Assembly (NCBI GenBank): GCA_034928535.1 | Contig: JAYFOV010000023.1 | Span: 35,692 to 99,691, forward strand | Length of the DNA: 64,000 nucleotides | Direction of reading: 5' to 3' | Source: CAXXOK01 sp001604115 | GTDB lineage: Bacteria; Bacillota; Clostridia; Christensenellales; Aristaeellaceae | Shown here: piece by piece, positions 50,112 through 59,119 of the stretch | Position numbering within the stretch: the first letter of the stretch is position 1 | How the letters are laid out: each line of letters begins with the position of its first letter | The notes under the pieces: model-generated | The model's input: the letters and a program-made list of their open reading frames with translations, nothing else | Databases searched by the model: none | Told to the model about the DNA's origin: nothing | Position numbers and translations under genes: made by a program

Positions 50112-50141
50112 GTGACAAACTTGCAAACCTTATGCTATAAT
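50112..50141 (+). promoter_or_regulatory. Promoter of the DUF6056/LuxC/LuxE/Arn-like gene cluster
   Basis: GTGACA (50112-50117), 18 bp, TGC then TATAAT (50136-50141). It is the only clear promoter found for the next 11 kb of closely packed plus-strand genes. Confidence 0.75.
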
Positions 50142-50180
50142 GTTATTTTGGGAATAGATTTGGGCAAAGGGGGTGCGACG

Positions 50181-51704
50181 ATGGCCGGAGCACAGGGAAA
50201 TTTCGCCAAAGCTGCAAGACCTTTCCCCCTGAAATGGTTGGCTGTTGCAAGTGTGCTGCTGCTGTTGCTGGGCACGCTGCCGCTATACGCCATCGCGTTT
50301 GATAACCATCCTTATTATGATGATTACAAATTCTCTGCCGAAACGCACGCCGTATGGCAGCGCACGCACAGCCCTACGGCCGTGTTGGCCGCCGCGCTGG
50401 ACAGCGCGCAGGCGGAGCGCGAGCGCTGGCAGGGCACCTACACGGGCACCTTCCTAAGCAACCTGCAGCCCGGCGTTTTTTCCGAAAACCTGTATTGGCT
50501 TACGACCTTTCTGCTGCTCAGCGCTACGCTTTTGGGCATCGGTTTTCTGCTGTGGACGCTCCTGCGCCATGTGCTGCATGCAGGCATCGCGCAGGCCGTG
50601 ATCGCCACATCGCTCACGCTGTTTGTGAGCATTCAGTTCCTGCCGGCCGTTAACGAAGCATTTTTCTGGTTCAACGGCGGTATTGGCAACATCTTCATTT
50701 ATGCGCTGCTGGCGTTTGCGCTGGCGCTCATGCTGCGCCTGCGCAAGGCGCGGGGGGGCGCGGCATGGCTCACGCTGTGCCTTTTGGCGCTCACCGTGCT
50801 GCTGGGCGGGGGCAGCTATGGCGGCGGGCTGCTGGCGGTGCTGCTGTATGCCCTGGCCGCGGCGCTGGCGCTGCGCTACCGCAACCGCTTCCGGCTCATC
50901 TATGTGGCGCTTGCGCTGTTGCTGGTCGCCTGCTTTGCCTACAACATGAGCGCGCCGGGCAATGCCCTGCGCGCACGCGCCATCGGGCGGGGTCTGTCGC
51001 CTGTGGTAGCAGTGGCACGTGCGCTGTATTACGGCGTAGCGCTCATGGGCGAGTACTTCTCCCTGCCTGTGGCGGCACTGGCGCTGGGGCTTGCGCCCAT
51101 CCTGTACCCCTTGGCGCGGGATAGTGCCTACCGTTTCCGCCATCCGGCGCTGGTGGGGTTGCTGGGTGTGCTGCTGTTTTGCGCACAGCTCACCCCGCCG
51201 CTGTACGCGGGGGTGTTTCTGGGCGGGCCCCGTGCCTATAATACGTATTATGTGAGTTTCCTGCTTTTGCTTATAGTATGCGAAACCTATGCGCTGGGCG
51301 CACTGGCGCGCAGGCTTGCCCGCAACGGCCGGCCTGCGCCCGCCATCACGCCCTATGCGGCGCGGTTTGCGGCTATCGCGGCAGCTTGCCTGTTTGCCGT
51401 GGGCTGCCTTGGCTACAAGCCCGCTGGCGAAGTGCTCTACGGCCCCATGCACATGGCCGGGGGCAGCGCCGCGCTCTCGCTGGTCAATGGCGAGGCGCGC
51501 ACCTACCACCGGGAGATGCTCGCGCGGGAGGCGTTGCTCCGGGATGCGTCCCAGCCAACCGTGACCCTTGCGCCCCTGAGCCGCGTGCCCGCCGTGTTCA
51601 TGCCTGACCTGCTCACCCCCGGCGCGCTGGACGACGTGCGTCCCGTGCTGGCGCGCTACTACGGCAAGCAAGCCGTACTGCTGGAAGGGGGCGATGCCCA
51701 GTGA
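50181..51704 (+). CDS. DUF6056-type polytopic membrane protein, GT-C-like, copy 1
   Basis: A 507-residue protein from ATG 50181 (GGGGG upstream) with about ten membrane helices. The first outside loop has HPYYDDYKFSAETHAVW, followed by GTYTGTFLSNLQP; a paired acidic motif just after helix 1 is the catalytic mark of GT-C glycosyltransferases that use polyprenyl-phosphate sugars. NEAFFWFNGGIGN and NMSAPGNALRARA recur in the next gene. The C-terminal 90 residues are an outside domain. A role as the outer-face glycosyltransferase that takes the sugar from a lipid carrier is inference. Its stop overlaps the next start (ATGA-like). Confidence 0.72.
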   Translation: MAGAQGNFAKAARPFPLKWLAVASVLLLLLGTLPLYAIAFDNHPYYDDYKFSAETHAVWQRTHSPTAVLAAALDSAQAERERWQGTYTGTFLSNLQPGVFSENLYWLTTFLLLSATLLGIGFLLWTLLRHVLHAGIAQAVIATSLTLFVSIQFLPAVNEAFFWFNGGIGNIFIYALLAFALALMLRLRKARGGAAWLTLCLLALTVLLGGGSYGGGLLAVLLYALAAALALRYRNRFRLIYVALALLLVACFAYNMSAPGNALRARAIGRGLSPVVAVARALYYGVALMGEYFSLPVAALALGLAPILYPLARDSAYRFRHPALVGLLGVLLFCAQLTPPLYAGVFLGGPRAYNTYYVSFLLLLIVCETYALGALARRLARNGRPAPAITPYAARFAAIAAACLFAVGCLGYKPAGEVLYGPMHMAGGSAALSLVNGEARTYHREMLAREALLRDASQPTVTLAPLSRVPAVFMPDLLTPGALDDVRPVLARYYGKQAVLLEGGDAQ

Positions 51705-53290
51705 AGCGCCTGCCCACACTATCCCGCCGCGCGGTCATGTGGCTGTGCCTGCTGCTATTGCTGGTATCGCTGCTGCCGATGTACGCGCTGTCCCTGTACA
51801 ACCACGCCTTTTATGATGATATGGGCTTTTCTCTGCTCACGCGGGAAGCCTGGCAGCGCACCGGCAGCCCCTTTGCCGTGCTGGAGGCCGCCATCCGCAA
51901 CACCGTCGGCATCCGCCAGACGTGGGAGGGCACCTATTCCACCTCCTTTGTGAGCACCTTCCAGCCCGCGGTGTTTGGTGAGGGCGCCTATTGGGTGACC
52001 ACCTTCCTGCTGCTGACGGTGTTCCTGGCGTGCGTGTGGTATTTCCTCAAGCAAACGCTGCGCGGCCTGTACGGGATGGATCGGGTCACGCTGGCCACGG
52101 TTTTTGCCATCCTCGGCTTTGTGCTCACACAGTTTGTGCCGGATGCCGCCGAGGCATTCTATTGGTTCAACGGCGGGGTCGCCTACACGCTGCTGTGGTC
52201 CATCACGCTGCTGGCGGCCGGGGTCTGGCTGCGCTTTGAGCACGCAACGGGTCGCCTGCGCTGCACGCTGCTGTTTGTGCTGCTGATCCTGCTCACCGTG
52301 CTGGTGGGCGGCGCGAAATACTCCACGGTGCTGCTTGCCGTGCTGCTGGCGGGCGGGTTCACGCTGTGGGCATTCCGCTTCAAACGTCCCAAACGCTTTG
52401 CCTATCTGGTGCTCACACTGCTGTTGCTGGCGATGATGGTTTTCAGCATCACCGCCCCGGGCAATGCCGTGCGCGCCAAAACGCTGGGCGGCGGCATGAG
52501 TGCGCCCAAGGCCATTATGCAGGCGATCTACTTCGGGCTGGCGCTGGTGGGTCACAGTTTTTCCCTGCCGTTGCTGGCGGCGCTGCTCCTGCTGGTGCCA
52601 CTTTCCATCCCCGCACTGCGGCAAAGCCCGTTCCGTTTTGCCCATCCCCTGAGGGTAACTTTGCTCATGACCGCGCTATTTTGCGCGCAGCTCGCGCCCA
52701 CCCTCTACACCGGCAATTACCTGGGCGATGGCCGCGTGCTCAACACTTACCACTATACGCTGGTGCTCATGCTGGCGCAACTGACCCTCTACTGGACGGG
52801 CTATTTCCTGCGCAGGGGAGAACGTGGTCTCACGCCGGTGTTTGCGTACGATCCCCTTGCCGCCACGCCGAGCCCGGATCCGCAAAGCCCTGCCCCTGTG
52901 CCCGCCGGCACGGCTGCCGCGAGAAGTTTCCCGCCGGAGCAGCGGCTCAAGGCCGCCACGCTGCTGCTGGCCGGGATCATGCTGCTGGTGGGCTGCGTGG
53001 CCTATCATCCGGATGGCGCGGCCAGTTACGGCCCCCAGAACATGGCGGGCGGCGGCGCGCTGCGCGCCATCCTGAATGGCCAGGCCGCACGCTTTGACGC
53101 GGCCATGGACGCACGGGACGCATTGCTCAACGACGCAACCCTCACCGAAGTGACCCTGACCCCTGTGACCGACGTGCCCAAACAATTTATGGGGGATTCG
53201 CTCACCGACGAGAACTTGGAATATGTGCTCCGGCTCTATGCCGACTATTATGATAAGGCGGTCGTGCATGCCGCCGGGCAGGGGGAGTAG
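51701..53290 (+). CDS. DUF6056-type polytopic membrane protein, GT-C-like, copy 2
   Basis: A 529-residue paralogue of the preceding protein: NHAFYDDMGFSLLTREAW, GTYSTSFVSTFQP, AEAFYWFNGGVAY and SITAPGNAVRAKT align motif by motif. It starts inside the preceding gene's end, likely at GTG 51701. About ten membrane helices and a C-terminal outside domain with YGPQNMAGGGALRAILNG, matching YGPMHMAGGSAALSLVNG in copy 1. Two non-identical copies suggest two acceptors, two sugars or a heterodimer. Confidence 0.72.
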   Translation: MKRLPTLSRRAVMWLCLLLLLVSLLPMYALSLYNHAFYDDMGFSLLTREAWQRTGSPFAVLEAAIRNTVGIRQTWEGTYSTSFVSTFQPAVFGEGAYWVTTFLLLTVFLACVWYFLKQTLRGLYGMDRVTLATVFAILGFVLTQFVPDAAEAFYWFNGGVAYTLLWSITLLAAGVWLRFEHATGRLRCTLLFVLLILLTVLVGGAKYSTVLLAVLLAGGFTLWAFRFKRPKRFAYLVLTLLLLAMMVFSITAPGNAVRAKTLGGGMSAPKAIMQAIYFGLALVGHSFSLPLLAALLLLVPLSIPALRQSPFRFAHPLRVTLLMTALFCAQLAPTLYTGNYLGDGRVLNTYHYTLVLMLAQLTLYWTGYFLRRGERGLTPVFAYDPLAATPSPDPQSPAPVPAGTAAARSFPPEQRLKAATLLLAGIMLLVGCVAYHPDGAASYGPQNMAGGGALRAILNGQAARFDAAMDARDALLNDATLTEVTLTPVTDVPKQFMGDSLTDENLEYVLRLYADYYDKAVVHAAGQGE

Positions 53291-53291
53291 C

Positions 53292-54035
53292 ATGCTGCTT
53301 GCAGGGAAAAACGCGTTGGTCACCGGCGCGTCCCGCGGGATCGGCGCGGCCATCGTGGCCGCCTTTGCCGCCGAGGGCGCCAATGTGTGGGCGCTCGCCC
53401 GCACGCGCAGCGAGGCCTTTGAGGCCACGCTCGCAGGGCTGGCCGCTGCGCACGGCGTGTGGCTCAAGCCGCTCTATGCGGATGTATCCGACCCCGCCGC
53501 CGTAAGCGCCGCCATCCGCCTGGCCATGACGGACAAGCAGCCGCTGGACATCCTCGTGAACAACGCGGGCGCCATGGCCCAGGACAAGCCTTTTCAGCTG
53601 ACCGCACTGGAGGAGATGGAGGCGCTCTTCCGGGTCAATTTCTTTGGCGCGGTGCAGCTCAGCCAGCTGGCCACCCGGTGGATGGCGCGTAAAGGCCGCG
53701 GCGCTGTGGTGAACCTTGCCTCCATCGCGGGCATCAACGGCGGCAGCCGGCTGGACTATTCCGCCAGCAAGGCCGCCATCATCTCCGCAACCAAGACCAT
53801 GGCGCGGGAGCTTGCGCCGCTGGGCATCCGCGTCAACGCGGTCGCCCCCGGATTTATCCAAACCGACATGACCCAAGCCCTTGGCCAGCAGGTGCAGGCC
53901 GATACCATCGCCAAAACACTGCTCAGGCGCGCCGGCACCCCGGAGGATGTGGCGCAGGCCGTGACCTTCCTGGCCAGTGACCGCGCCGCCTACATCACCG
54001 CCCAGATCTGGGGCGTGGATGGCGGCATGCTATGA
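53292..54035 (+). CDS. SDR family oxidoreductase, FabG-like
   Basis: A 247-residue classical short-chain dehydrogenase: TGASRGIGAAI (NAD(P) binding), NNAGAMAQD, SIAGINGG with YSASKAA (catalytic Tyr-x3-Lys) and APGFIQTDMT. The closest type is 3-oxoacyl-ACP reductase. It lies 1 bp after the second DUF6056 gene and just before an acyl carrier protein gene, so reduction of a 3-oxoacyl chain on that ACP, or of the aldehyde made by LuxC, is the likely job. Confidence 0.9.
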   Translation: MLLAGKNALVTGASRGIGAAIVAAFAAEGANVWALARTRSEAFEATLAGLAAAHGVWLKPLYADVSDPAAVSAAIRLAMTDKQPLDILVNNAGAMAQDKPFQLTALEEMEALFRVNFFGAVQLSQLATRWMARKGRGAVVNLASIAGINGGSRLDYSASKAAIISATKTMARELAPLGIRVNAVAPGFIQTDMTQALGQQVQADTIAKTLLRRAGTPEDVAQAVTFLASDRAAYITAQIWGVDGGML

Positions 54036-54077
54036 TCCCCCTTTCCCCCATTTCTTTACGATAGGAGCGATACGCCC

Positions 54078-54314
54078 ATGACCAACCTGGAAAAATACCT
54101 CAATGCCTTTGTGACCGCACTGGAGGTATCCCCCGCAGAAGCGCCCGCCCTTGTATACGGCCAGAGCAAAGTCTGGGACAGCGTCGGCCACATGTCGCTG
54201 GTCGCCGCTTTGGAGGATGCGTTTGACATCATGCTGGAGATGGACGACATCATCGACCTGAGCTCGTTTGACAAGGGGAAGGAGATCCTTAGCAAATATG
54301 ATGTGGAAATTTGA
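54078..54314 (+). CDS. Acyl carrier protein (dedicated)
   Basis: A 78-residue acidic helical protein. The phosphopantetheine Ser lies in VWDSVGHMSLV (Asp-Ser-x-x-His-Met), a variant of DSL found in ACPs of specialised pathways. It starts 8 nt after GGAGCG and its end overlaps the AMP-ligase gene by 17 bp. It would carry the acyl group between ligase, reductase and LuxE/LuxC in this cluster. Confidence 0.88.
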   Translation: MTNLEKYLNAFVTALEVSPAEAPALVYGQSKVWDSVGHMSLVAALEDAFDIMLEMDDIIDLSSFDKGKEILSKYDVEI

Positions 54315-55704
54315 AGGCTACCGGGATAACGTGGCCGTGATCGATGAACACGGCGCGCGCCTGACCTATGCCGAGCTGCGGCACGAAGGCCGCATGCTCT
54401 GCCAGCAGTCCGACGGACGTTGCCTGGTGTTTTGCCTTTGCAAAAACGTGTTGGGCAGCTTTGTAGGCTACACCGCTTTCCTCAACGGCGGCGTGGTGCT
54501 GGCGATGCTCCCTGCGGAGATGGATGCGGCGCTGTTTCAATCCCTGTACGATACATACCGCCCCAAGTACGTGTGGGCGCCCGAGGATTTTGAGCTGGAG
54601 GACAGTTGCCCCCGCTATGAGCGCTTTGGCTACCGCTTGCTGCAAACCTCCTTTGGCGACGGTGTGCGGCTGGCGCCCGAACTGGCGCTGCTGCTGACCA
54701 CCAGCGGCTCCACCGGCAGCCCGAAATTCGTGCGGCAAAGCTACCAGAACATTCGCGCCAACACGGAAAGCATCGTGAGCTACCTCAGCCTGACGCAAAG
54801 CGAGAAGCCCATTACCACTTTGCCCATGAACTACACCTACGGCCTGAGCATCATCAACTCCCACCTGGAGGTGGGGGCGACCATCCTGCTCACCGAAAAA
54901 GGCGTGGCGCAAAAGGAGTTCTGGCAGTTTTTCCGCGAGCAGGGCGCAACCAGCTTCGGCGGCGTGCCCTATACCTATGAAATGTTGGATCGCATGCGTT
55001 TTTTCCGCATGGATCTGCCCACGCTCACCACCATGACGCAGGCGGGCGGCAAGCTGCTGCCGGAGCTGCACCAGAAGTTTGCCCAGTGGTGCCAGGAGAC
55101 GGGACGGCAGTTCATCGTCATGTACGGCCAGTGCGAGGCGACCGCCCGCATGGCCTACCTGCCCTGGGACATGAGCCTGGCCAAGATCGGCGCCATGGGC
55201 ATCCCCATCCCCGGCGGGCAGTTTGAGCTCATCGACGTGGATGGGCAGGTGATCACGCAGCCGCATGTGACCGGCGAGCTTCGTTACCGCGGCAAAAACG
55301 TGACGCTGGGTTATGCCACCACGGGCGATGACCTGCGCAAAGGCGATGAGTTCGGCGGCGTGCTGGAAACCGGCGATATGGCTCAGGTGGACGAGGATGG
55401 CTATTACACCATCGTCGGGCGCAAAAAGCGTTTCCTGAAACTCTTTGGCAACCGCGTGAACCTGGACGAGGTGGAGCGCATGCTCAAAAGCCAGTTCCCC
55501 GGCGTGGAGGTTGCCTGCGCAGGCCGGGACGACCGCCTGACCCTCTTTGCCACCGATGAAGCCAAACTGCCCCAGATGCGCGCATGGCTGGCCGAAAAGA
55601 CGGGCATCAACATCAGCGGGTTTGTGCCCCACGCCATCCCTGCCATCCCGCAAAACGAAGCGGGCAAAACGCTCTACAAGGAGCTGGAGAAGTACGATGA
55701 CTGA
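54298..55704 (+). CDS. AMP-dependent acyl-ACP/CoA synthetase-like ligase
   Basis: A 468-residue ANL-superfamily adenylating enzyme from ATG 54298 (or 54301). Motifs: LLLTTSGSTGSPKFV (P-loop), YGQCEATARM (A5), ETGDMAQVDEDG (A7), GRKKRFLKLFGNRVNLDEVE (A8 hinge) and the closing NEAGKTLYKEL (A10 Lys). It would activate a carboxylic acid as acyl-AMP and load it onto the ACP encoded just before, with which it overlaps. It lacks a long N-terminal part and is shorter than most fatty acyl-CoA ligases. Confidence 0.9.
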   Translation: MMWKFEGYRDNVAVIDEHGARLTYAELRHEGRMLCQQSDGRCLVFCLCKNVLGSFVGYTAFLNGGVVLAMLPAEMDAALFQSLYDTYRPKYVWAPEDFELEDSCPRYERFGYRLLQTSFGDGVRLAPELALLLTTSGSTGSPKFVRQSYQNIRANTESIVSYLSLTQSEKPITTLPMNYTYGLSIINSHLEVGATILLTEKGVAQKEFWQFFREQGATSFGGVPYTYEMLDRMRFFRMDLPTLTTMTQAGGKLLPELHQKFAQWCQETGRQFIVMYGQCEATARMAYLPWDMSLAKIGAMGIPIPGGQFELIDVDGQVITQPHVTGELRYRGKNVTLGYATTGDDLRKGDEFGGVLETGDMAQVDEDGYYTIVGRKKRFLKLFGNRVNLDEVERMLKSQFPGVEVACAGRDDRLTLFATDEAKLPQMRAWLAEKTGINISGFVPHAIPAIPQNEAGKTLYKELEKYDD

Positions 55705-56779
55705 CCACCCCGCGCTGCTTTCCCTGCCGCCCTATGGCCTTTCGCGGGCAGATAAGCAGGCCTTTCTCACGGCGGAGCTGCGCAGCCTGACCGCGCACCA
55801 CGCGGCGGCCTGCCCGGCCTACGCGGCCATGCTGCAGGCCACCGGACAAACGCCGGAGGCCATTGCCGTAGTGGCTGATGTGCCGCCGCTTCCCGTGCGG
55901 CTTTTTAAGGAATTTGCTTTGAAAAGCGTGCCGGACAGCGCCCTGCACAAAACCATGACCAGCTCCGGCACCACCGGCCAGCAGGTGAGCCGTATATTTC
56001 TGGATGTGGAAACCGCCACCCTGCAAAGCAAAGTGCTGGCCAAAATCATGGAGAGCACGCTGGGCGGCGCACGCCTGCCGATGATTATCCTGGACACGCC
56101 TTCCGTGGTCAAAAACCGCGCGATGTTTTCCGCGCGCGGCGCGGGCATCCTAGGTTTCAGCCTGTTCGGGCGGGACAAGCTTTATGCGCTGGACGAGGAG
56201 ATGCGGCTGGATGTGGCGGGGCTTCAGGCATTTCTGGCCAAGCACGCGGACGAGCCCATCTTTCTGTTTGGGTTCACGTTCATGGTCTGGCAGCATTTTG
56301 TAACGGAGCTCCGGCGGCAGAACATCCGCCTTGCCATCCCGCAGGGCACGCTGCTGCACGGCGGCGGCTGGAAAAAACTCGCCGATCAGGCCGTGAGCCC
56401 CGCAGTGTTCCGCGATACGCTGCGCGAGCTGTGCGGCATCCCCCGTGTGCTGGATTATTACGGCATGGTGGAGCAGACCGGCACCATTTACGTCGAGTGC
56501 GAGCACGGCCACCTGCATACGCCTGTCTGGGCGGATGTGCTCATCCGCCGCGCAAGCGATTTTTCGCTGGCGGCTGTGGGCGAAACAGGGCTGATCGAAG
56601 TGGTGAGCGTGCTGCCGCGCAGCTACCCCGGCCATGCCTTGCTCACCGAGGACGAAGGCCGCCTGCTGGGCGAGGACGATTGTCCCTGCGGCCGCAAGGG
56701 CAAGTATTTTGCGGTGCTGGGTCGCGTGCAGCGCGCGGAGGTAAGGGGGTGCAGCGATACCTATGAACTCGCCAAATGA
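55697..56779 (+). CDS. LuxE-like acyl-protein synthetase
   Basis: A 360-residue protein of the LuxE/PaaK group, starting at ATG 55697 inside the ligase stop. Motifs: MTSSGTTGQQVSRIF (P-loop), LDYYGMVEQTGTIYVEC and the C-terminal CPCGRKGKYFAVLGR then AEVRGCSD; the last Cys corresponds to the acyl-accepting cysteine region of LuxE. In luminous bacteria LuxE makes an acyl-enzyme and passes the chain to LuxC for reduction to aldehyde. Here it is directly followed by a LuxC gene, but no luciferase (LuxAB) is present. Confidence 0.88.
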   Translation: MTDHPALLSLPPYGLSRADKQAFLTAELRSLTAHHAAACPAYAAMLQATGQTPEAIAVVADVPPLPVRLFKEFALKSVPDSALHKTMTSSGTTGQQVSRIFLDVETATLQSKVLAKIMESTLGGARLPMIILDTPSVVKNRAMFSARGAGILGFSLFGRDKLYALDEEMRLDVAGLQAFLAKHADEPIFLFGFTFMVWQHFVTELRRQNIRLAIPQGTLLHGGGWKKLADQAVSPAVFRDTLRELCGIPRVLDYYGMVEQTGTIYVECEHGHLHTPVWADVLIRRASDFSLAAVGETGLIEVVSVLPRSYPGHALLTEDEGRLLGEDDCPCGRKGKYFAVLGRVQRAEVRGCSDTYELAK

Positions 56780-58112
56780 TCGGCTGACCCCTGCGCAGGC
56801 ACAGCCTGGCAGCCCGGCGCATCTGGGCAGCCCGTCGGCTTCCCCGCCGGCGATGCCCGCTACCGGCGCTGTGCTTTCATCTGCCTACGGTGTTCCCGTT
56901 GAATCGCCCGATGCACCGCTGCCTGTCACGGTGCGCTGCGGCCTGCGCGACCCGCGCGCCGCGGTGCATGCCCCCGCGCTTACGCCCTTCCACGCGGATG
57001 TGCTGGCGTTTCTTGCGGATGTATCGGCTGCGCTGCTGCGGGATCCGCAAGCCAAAGCCTATCCGGATGTGATGACTTTCGCCTTTTTTTGCCGCCGCGC
57101 CAACCTGACACTGCTGCAAAAACCGTACGCCGGGCAGGAAGGGCGGCTGGGGCGCGGATTGGTTTTCCACATCGCGCCCAGCAACGTGCCCATGAATTTT
57201 GCCTACTCGCTGGCCGCCGCGCTGCTCGCGGGCAATGCCAGCATCGTCAAGGCTTCCAGCCAGGGGTTTGAGCAGGTACGTATCACCTGCACGGCGATGC
57301 AGCGCCTGCTTACCGGCGCGCACCGCGCCCTGCTCCCCTATGTAAGCGTGGTGGAATACCCCCGCGAGCGGCAGGATGTGACCGTGCAGCTGAGCCGCCT
57401 GTGCGATGTGCGCATCCTTTGGGGCGGGGATGAAACCATCCGCCGGGTACGGGAAGCGCCCCTTGCCCCCCGCGCGTTTGATGTGCCCTTTGCCGACCGC
57501 TGGTCGCTGCTGGTGTGCAGCCCGGCGCATGTGCTCGCCATGGACGGTGCGGCATTGCGGCAGGCTGCGCAGGGCTTTTACAACGATACGTACCTCTTTG
57601 ACCAGAACGCCTGCACCACGCCGCGCCTGGTCTATTGGCTGGGCGATGGCGGGTTGGCAGCCGCCGCGCAGGCGCGCTTCTGGGGCGCGGTGCATGCCGA
57701 GGCCGCCGGACGCTACCCCATAGCCCCCGTTGTGGCGGTGGAAAAGCGCATCGCCCTGTACCGCGCGGCGCTCACGCTGGAAGGTGCGACCCTAAACCCC
57801 ATGCCGGACAATCTGGCTGTGCGCATCCAACTGAGCTGCCTGACCCCCGCCGTGGTGGATTTTCGCTGTGGCGGCGGCTGCTTTTTGGAATTTGCCGCCG
57901 ACACGTTGGGTCCGCTCACGCCACTGCTGACGTCGCGCGCGCAAACCCTCTCCGTGCTGGGTGTGGGTCCCGCCGCGGTGCGCGCCTGGCTTGTGGAAAA
58001 AGGCGTGCGCGGGGTGGATCGCCTGACGCAAATGGGCCACACGATGGATTTTTCCCTCCTGTGGGACGGCTACGACCTGATAGAGACCCTGACCCGGCGC
58101 ATCGCCATTTGA
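56763..58112 (+). CDS. LuxC-like acyl-CoA/acyl-protein reductase
   Basis: A 449-residue aldehyde-dehydrogenase-superfamily reductase overlapping the luxE gene by 17 bp. Motifs: FHIAPSNVPMNFAYSLAAA (nucleotide binding), ILWGGDETIRRVR and FDQNACTTPR, with the catalytic Cys in the place of the LuxC cysteine. It reduces an activated acyl group to an aldehyde with NAD(P)H. The first 60 residues are Pro/Ala/Ser-rich and probably disordered. Confidence 0.88.
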   Translation: MNSPNDRLTPAQAQPGSPAHLGSPSASPPAMPATGAVLSSAYGVPVESPDAPLPVTVRCGLRDPRAAVHAPALTPFHADVLAFLADVSAALLRDPQAKAYPDVMTFAFFCRRANLTLLQKPYAGQEGRLGRGLVFHIAPSNVPMNFAYSLAAALLAGNASIVKASSQGFEQVRITCTAMQRLLTGAHRALLPYVSVVEYPRERQDVTVQLSRLCDVRILWGGDETIRRVREAPLAPRAFDVPFADRWSLLVCSPAHVLAMDGAALRQAAQGFYNDTYLFDQNACTTPRLVYWLGDGGLAAAAQARFWGAVHAEAAGRYPIAPVVAVEKRIALYRAALTLEGATLNPMPDNLAVRIQLSCLTPAVVDFRCGGGCFLEFAADTLGPLTPLLTSRAQTLSVLGVGPAAVRAWLVEKGVRGVDRLTQMGHTMDFSLLWDGYDLIETLTRRIAI

Positions 58113-58153
58113 CGGGCGCGGTGCCCCACTCTGAATGCTAAAGAGGTGCTCCC

Positions 58154-59119
58154 ATGGCAAAACCCCTGCTCTCCTTTGTGGTGCCCTGCTACCGCAGCGC
58201 AGGCACCATCGAAAATGTGGTCAGCCAGATCGCGCAGGCTGTTGCCCCGCGCGCGGCGGAGTTTGATCATGAGATTGTGCTGGTGAACGACGGCAGCCCG
58301 GACAACGTGGCCGCCGTGATCACCCAGCTGTGCCAAACCTATCCGCAGATCGTGTTTGTGAACCTGAGCCGCAATTTTGGCCAGCACAGCGCCATCATGG
58401 CAGGTTTTGCCCAGGTGCGGGGCGATATCGTCATCAGCCTGGACGATGATGGCCAGACCCCCGCCGCCGAGTGCTTCAAACTGATCGACAAGGTGCGCCA
58501 GGGGTATGACATCGTCTACGCGGCCTATGAAAAACGGGAGCACAACACCTTTCGCAGGCTGGGCAGCCGCTTTAATGCCGCCTGCAACCACTTCTTTTTT
58601 GGGCAGCCCAAGAGCCTGCAGGTGAACAGCTATTTCGCCTGCCAGCGCTTTGTGGTGGATGCCGCCCTGCAATACCCCAATCCCTTCCCCTTTGTGACCG
58701 GGCTGCTGTTCCAAAGCGTGAGCTCCTACGCCAATGTAGCGGTCACACACCACGCGCGCACCAACGGCCAAAGCGGCTACAGCCTTAAAAAGCTCATCTC
58801 GCTGTGGGCCAACGGGGTCACGGCGTTTTCCATCAAGCCGCTTCGCTTTGCCAACTATCTGGGCTGGCTCACGGCGGTGTTTGGGTTTGTATTTGCACTG
58901 GTCACAGTGCTGCGCAAGCTGTTCAACCCCGCCATTGAGGCCGGCTGGTCCAGCACCATTGCGGTCATGCTGGTGCTGGGCGGGATCATCATCGCGCTCA
59001 TCGGCGTGGTGGGCGAGTACATCGGGCGCATCTACCTGAGCATCAACCGTTGCCCGCAGTATGTGGTGCGCAATGTGATCGACCGCCGCGCCGCCGGGAA
59101 GGGGGAACCTGCCCCGTGA
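58154..59119 (+). CDS. GT2 polyprenyl-phosphate glycosyltransferase, GtrB/ArnC/DPM1-like
   Basis: A 321-residue GT2: FVVPCYRSAGTIENVV, LVNDGSPDNVAAVI, VNLSRNFGQHSAIMAG, ISLDDDGQTP and TNGQSGYSLKKLI, all hallmarks of the DPM1/GtrB/ArnC branch. Two C-terminal membrane helices (about 235-255, 265-290) with GVVGEYIGRIY complete it. The enzyme moves a sugar from a UDP-sugar to undecaprenyl phosphate at the inner face. The ArnE/ArnF-like pair downstream is the expected flippase for its product. It overlaps the next gene (GTGA). Confidence 0.92.
   Translation: MAKPLLSFVVPCYRSAGTIENVVSQIAQAVAPRAAEFDHEIVLVNDGSPDNVAAVITQLCQTYPQIVFVNLSRNFGQHSAIMAGFAQVRGDIVISLDDDGQTPAAECFKLIDKVRQGYDIVYAAYEKREHNTFRRLGSRFNAACNHFFFGQPKSLQVNSYFACQRFVVDAALQYPNPFPFVTGLLFQSVSSYANVAVTHHARTNGQSGYSLKKLISLWANGVTAFSIKPLRFANYLGWLTAVFGFVFALVTVLRKLFNPAIEAGWSSTIAVMLVLGGIIIALIGVVGEYIGRIYLSINRCPQYVVRNVIDRRAAGKGEPAP

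Noticed and set aside
54078..58112. Bioluminescence operon
   Set aside because: LuxA, LuxB and LuxD are absent. The LuxC and LuxE relatives are surrounded by glycan genes.
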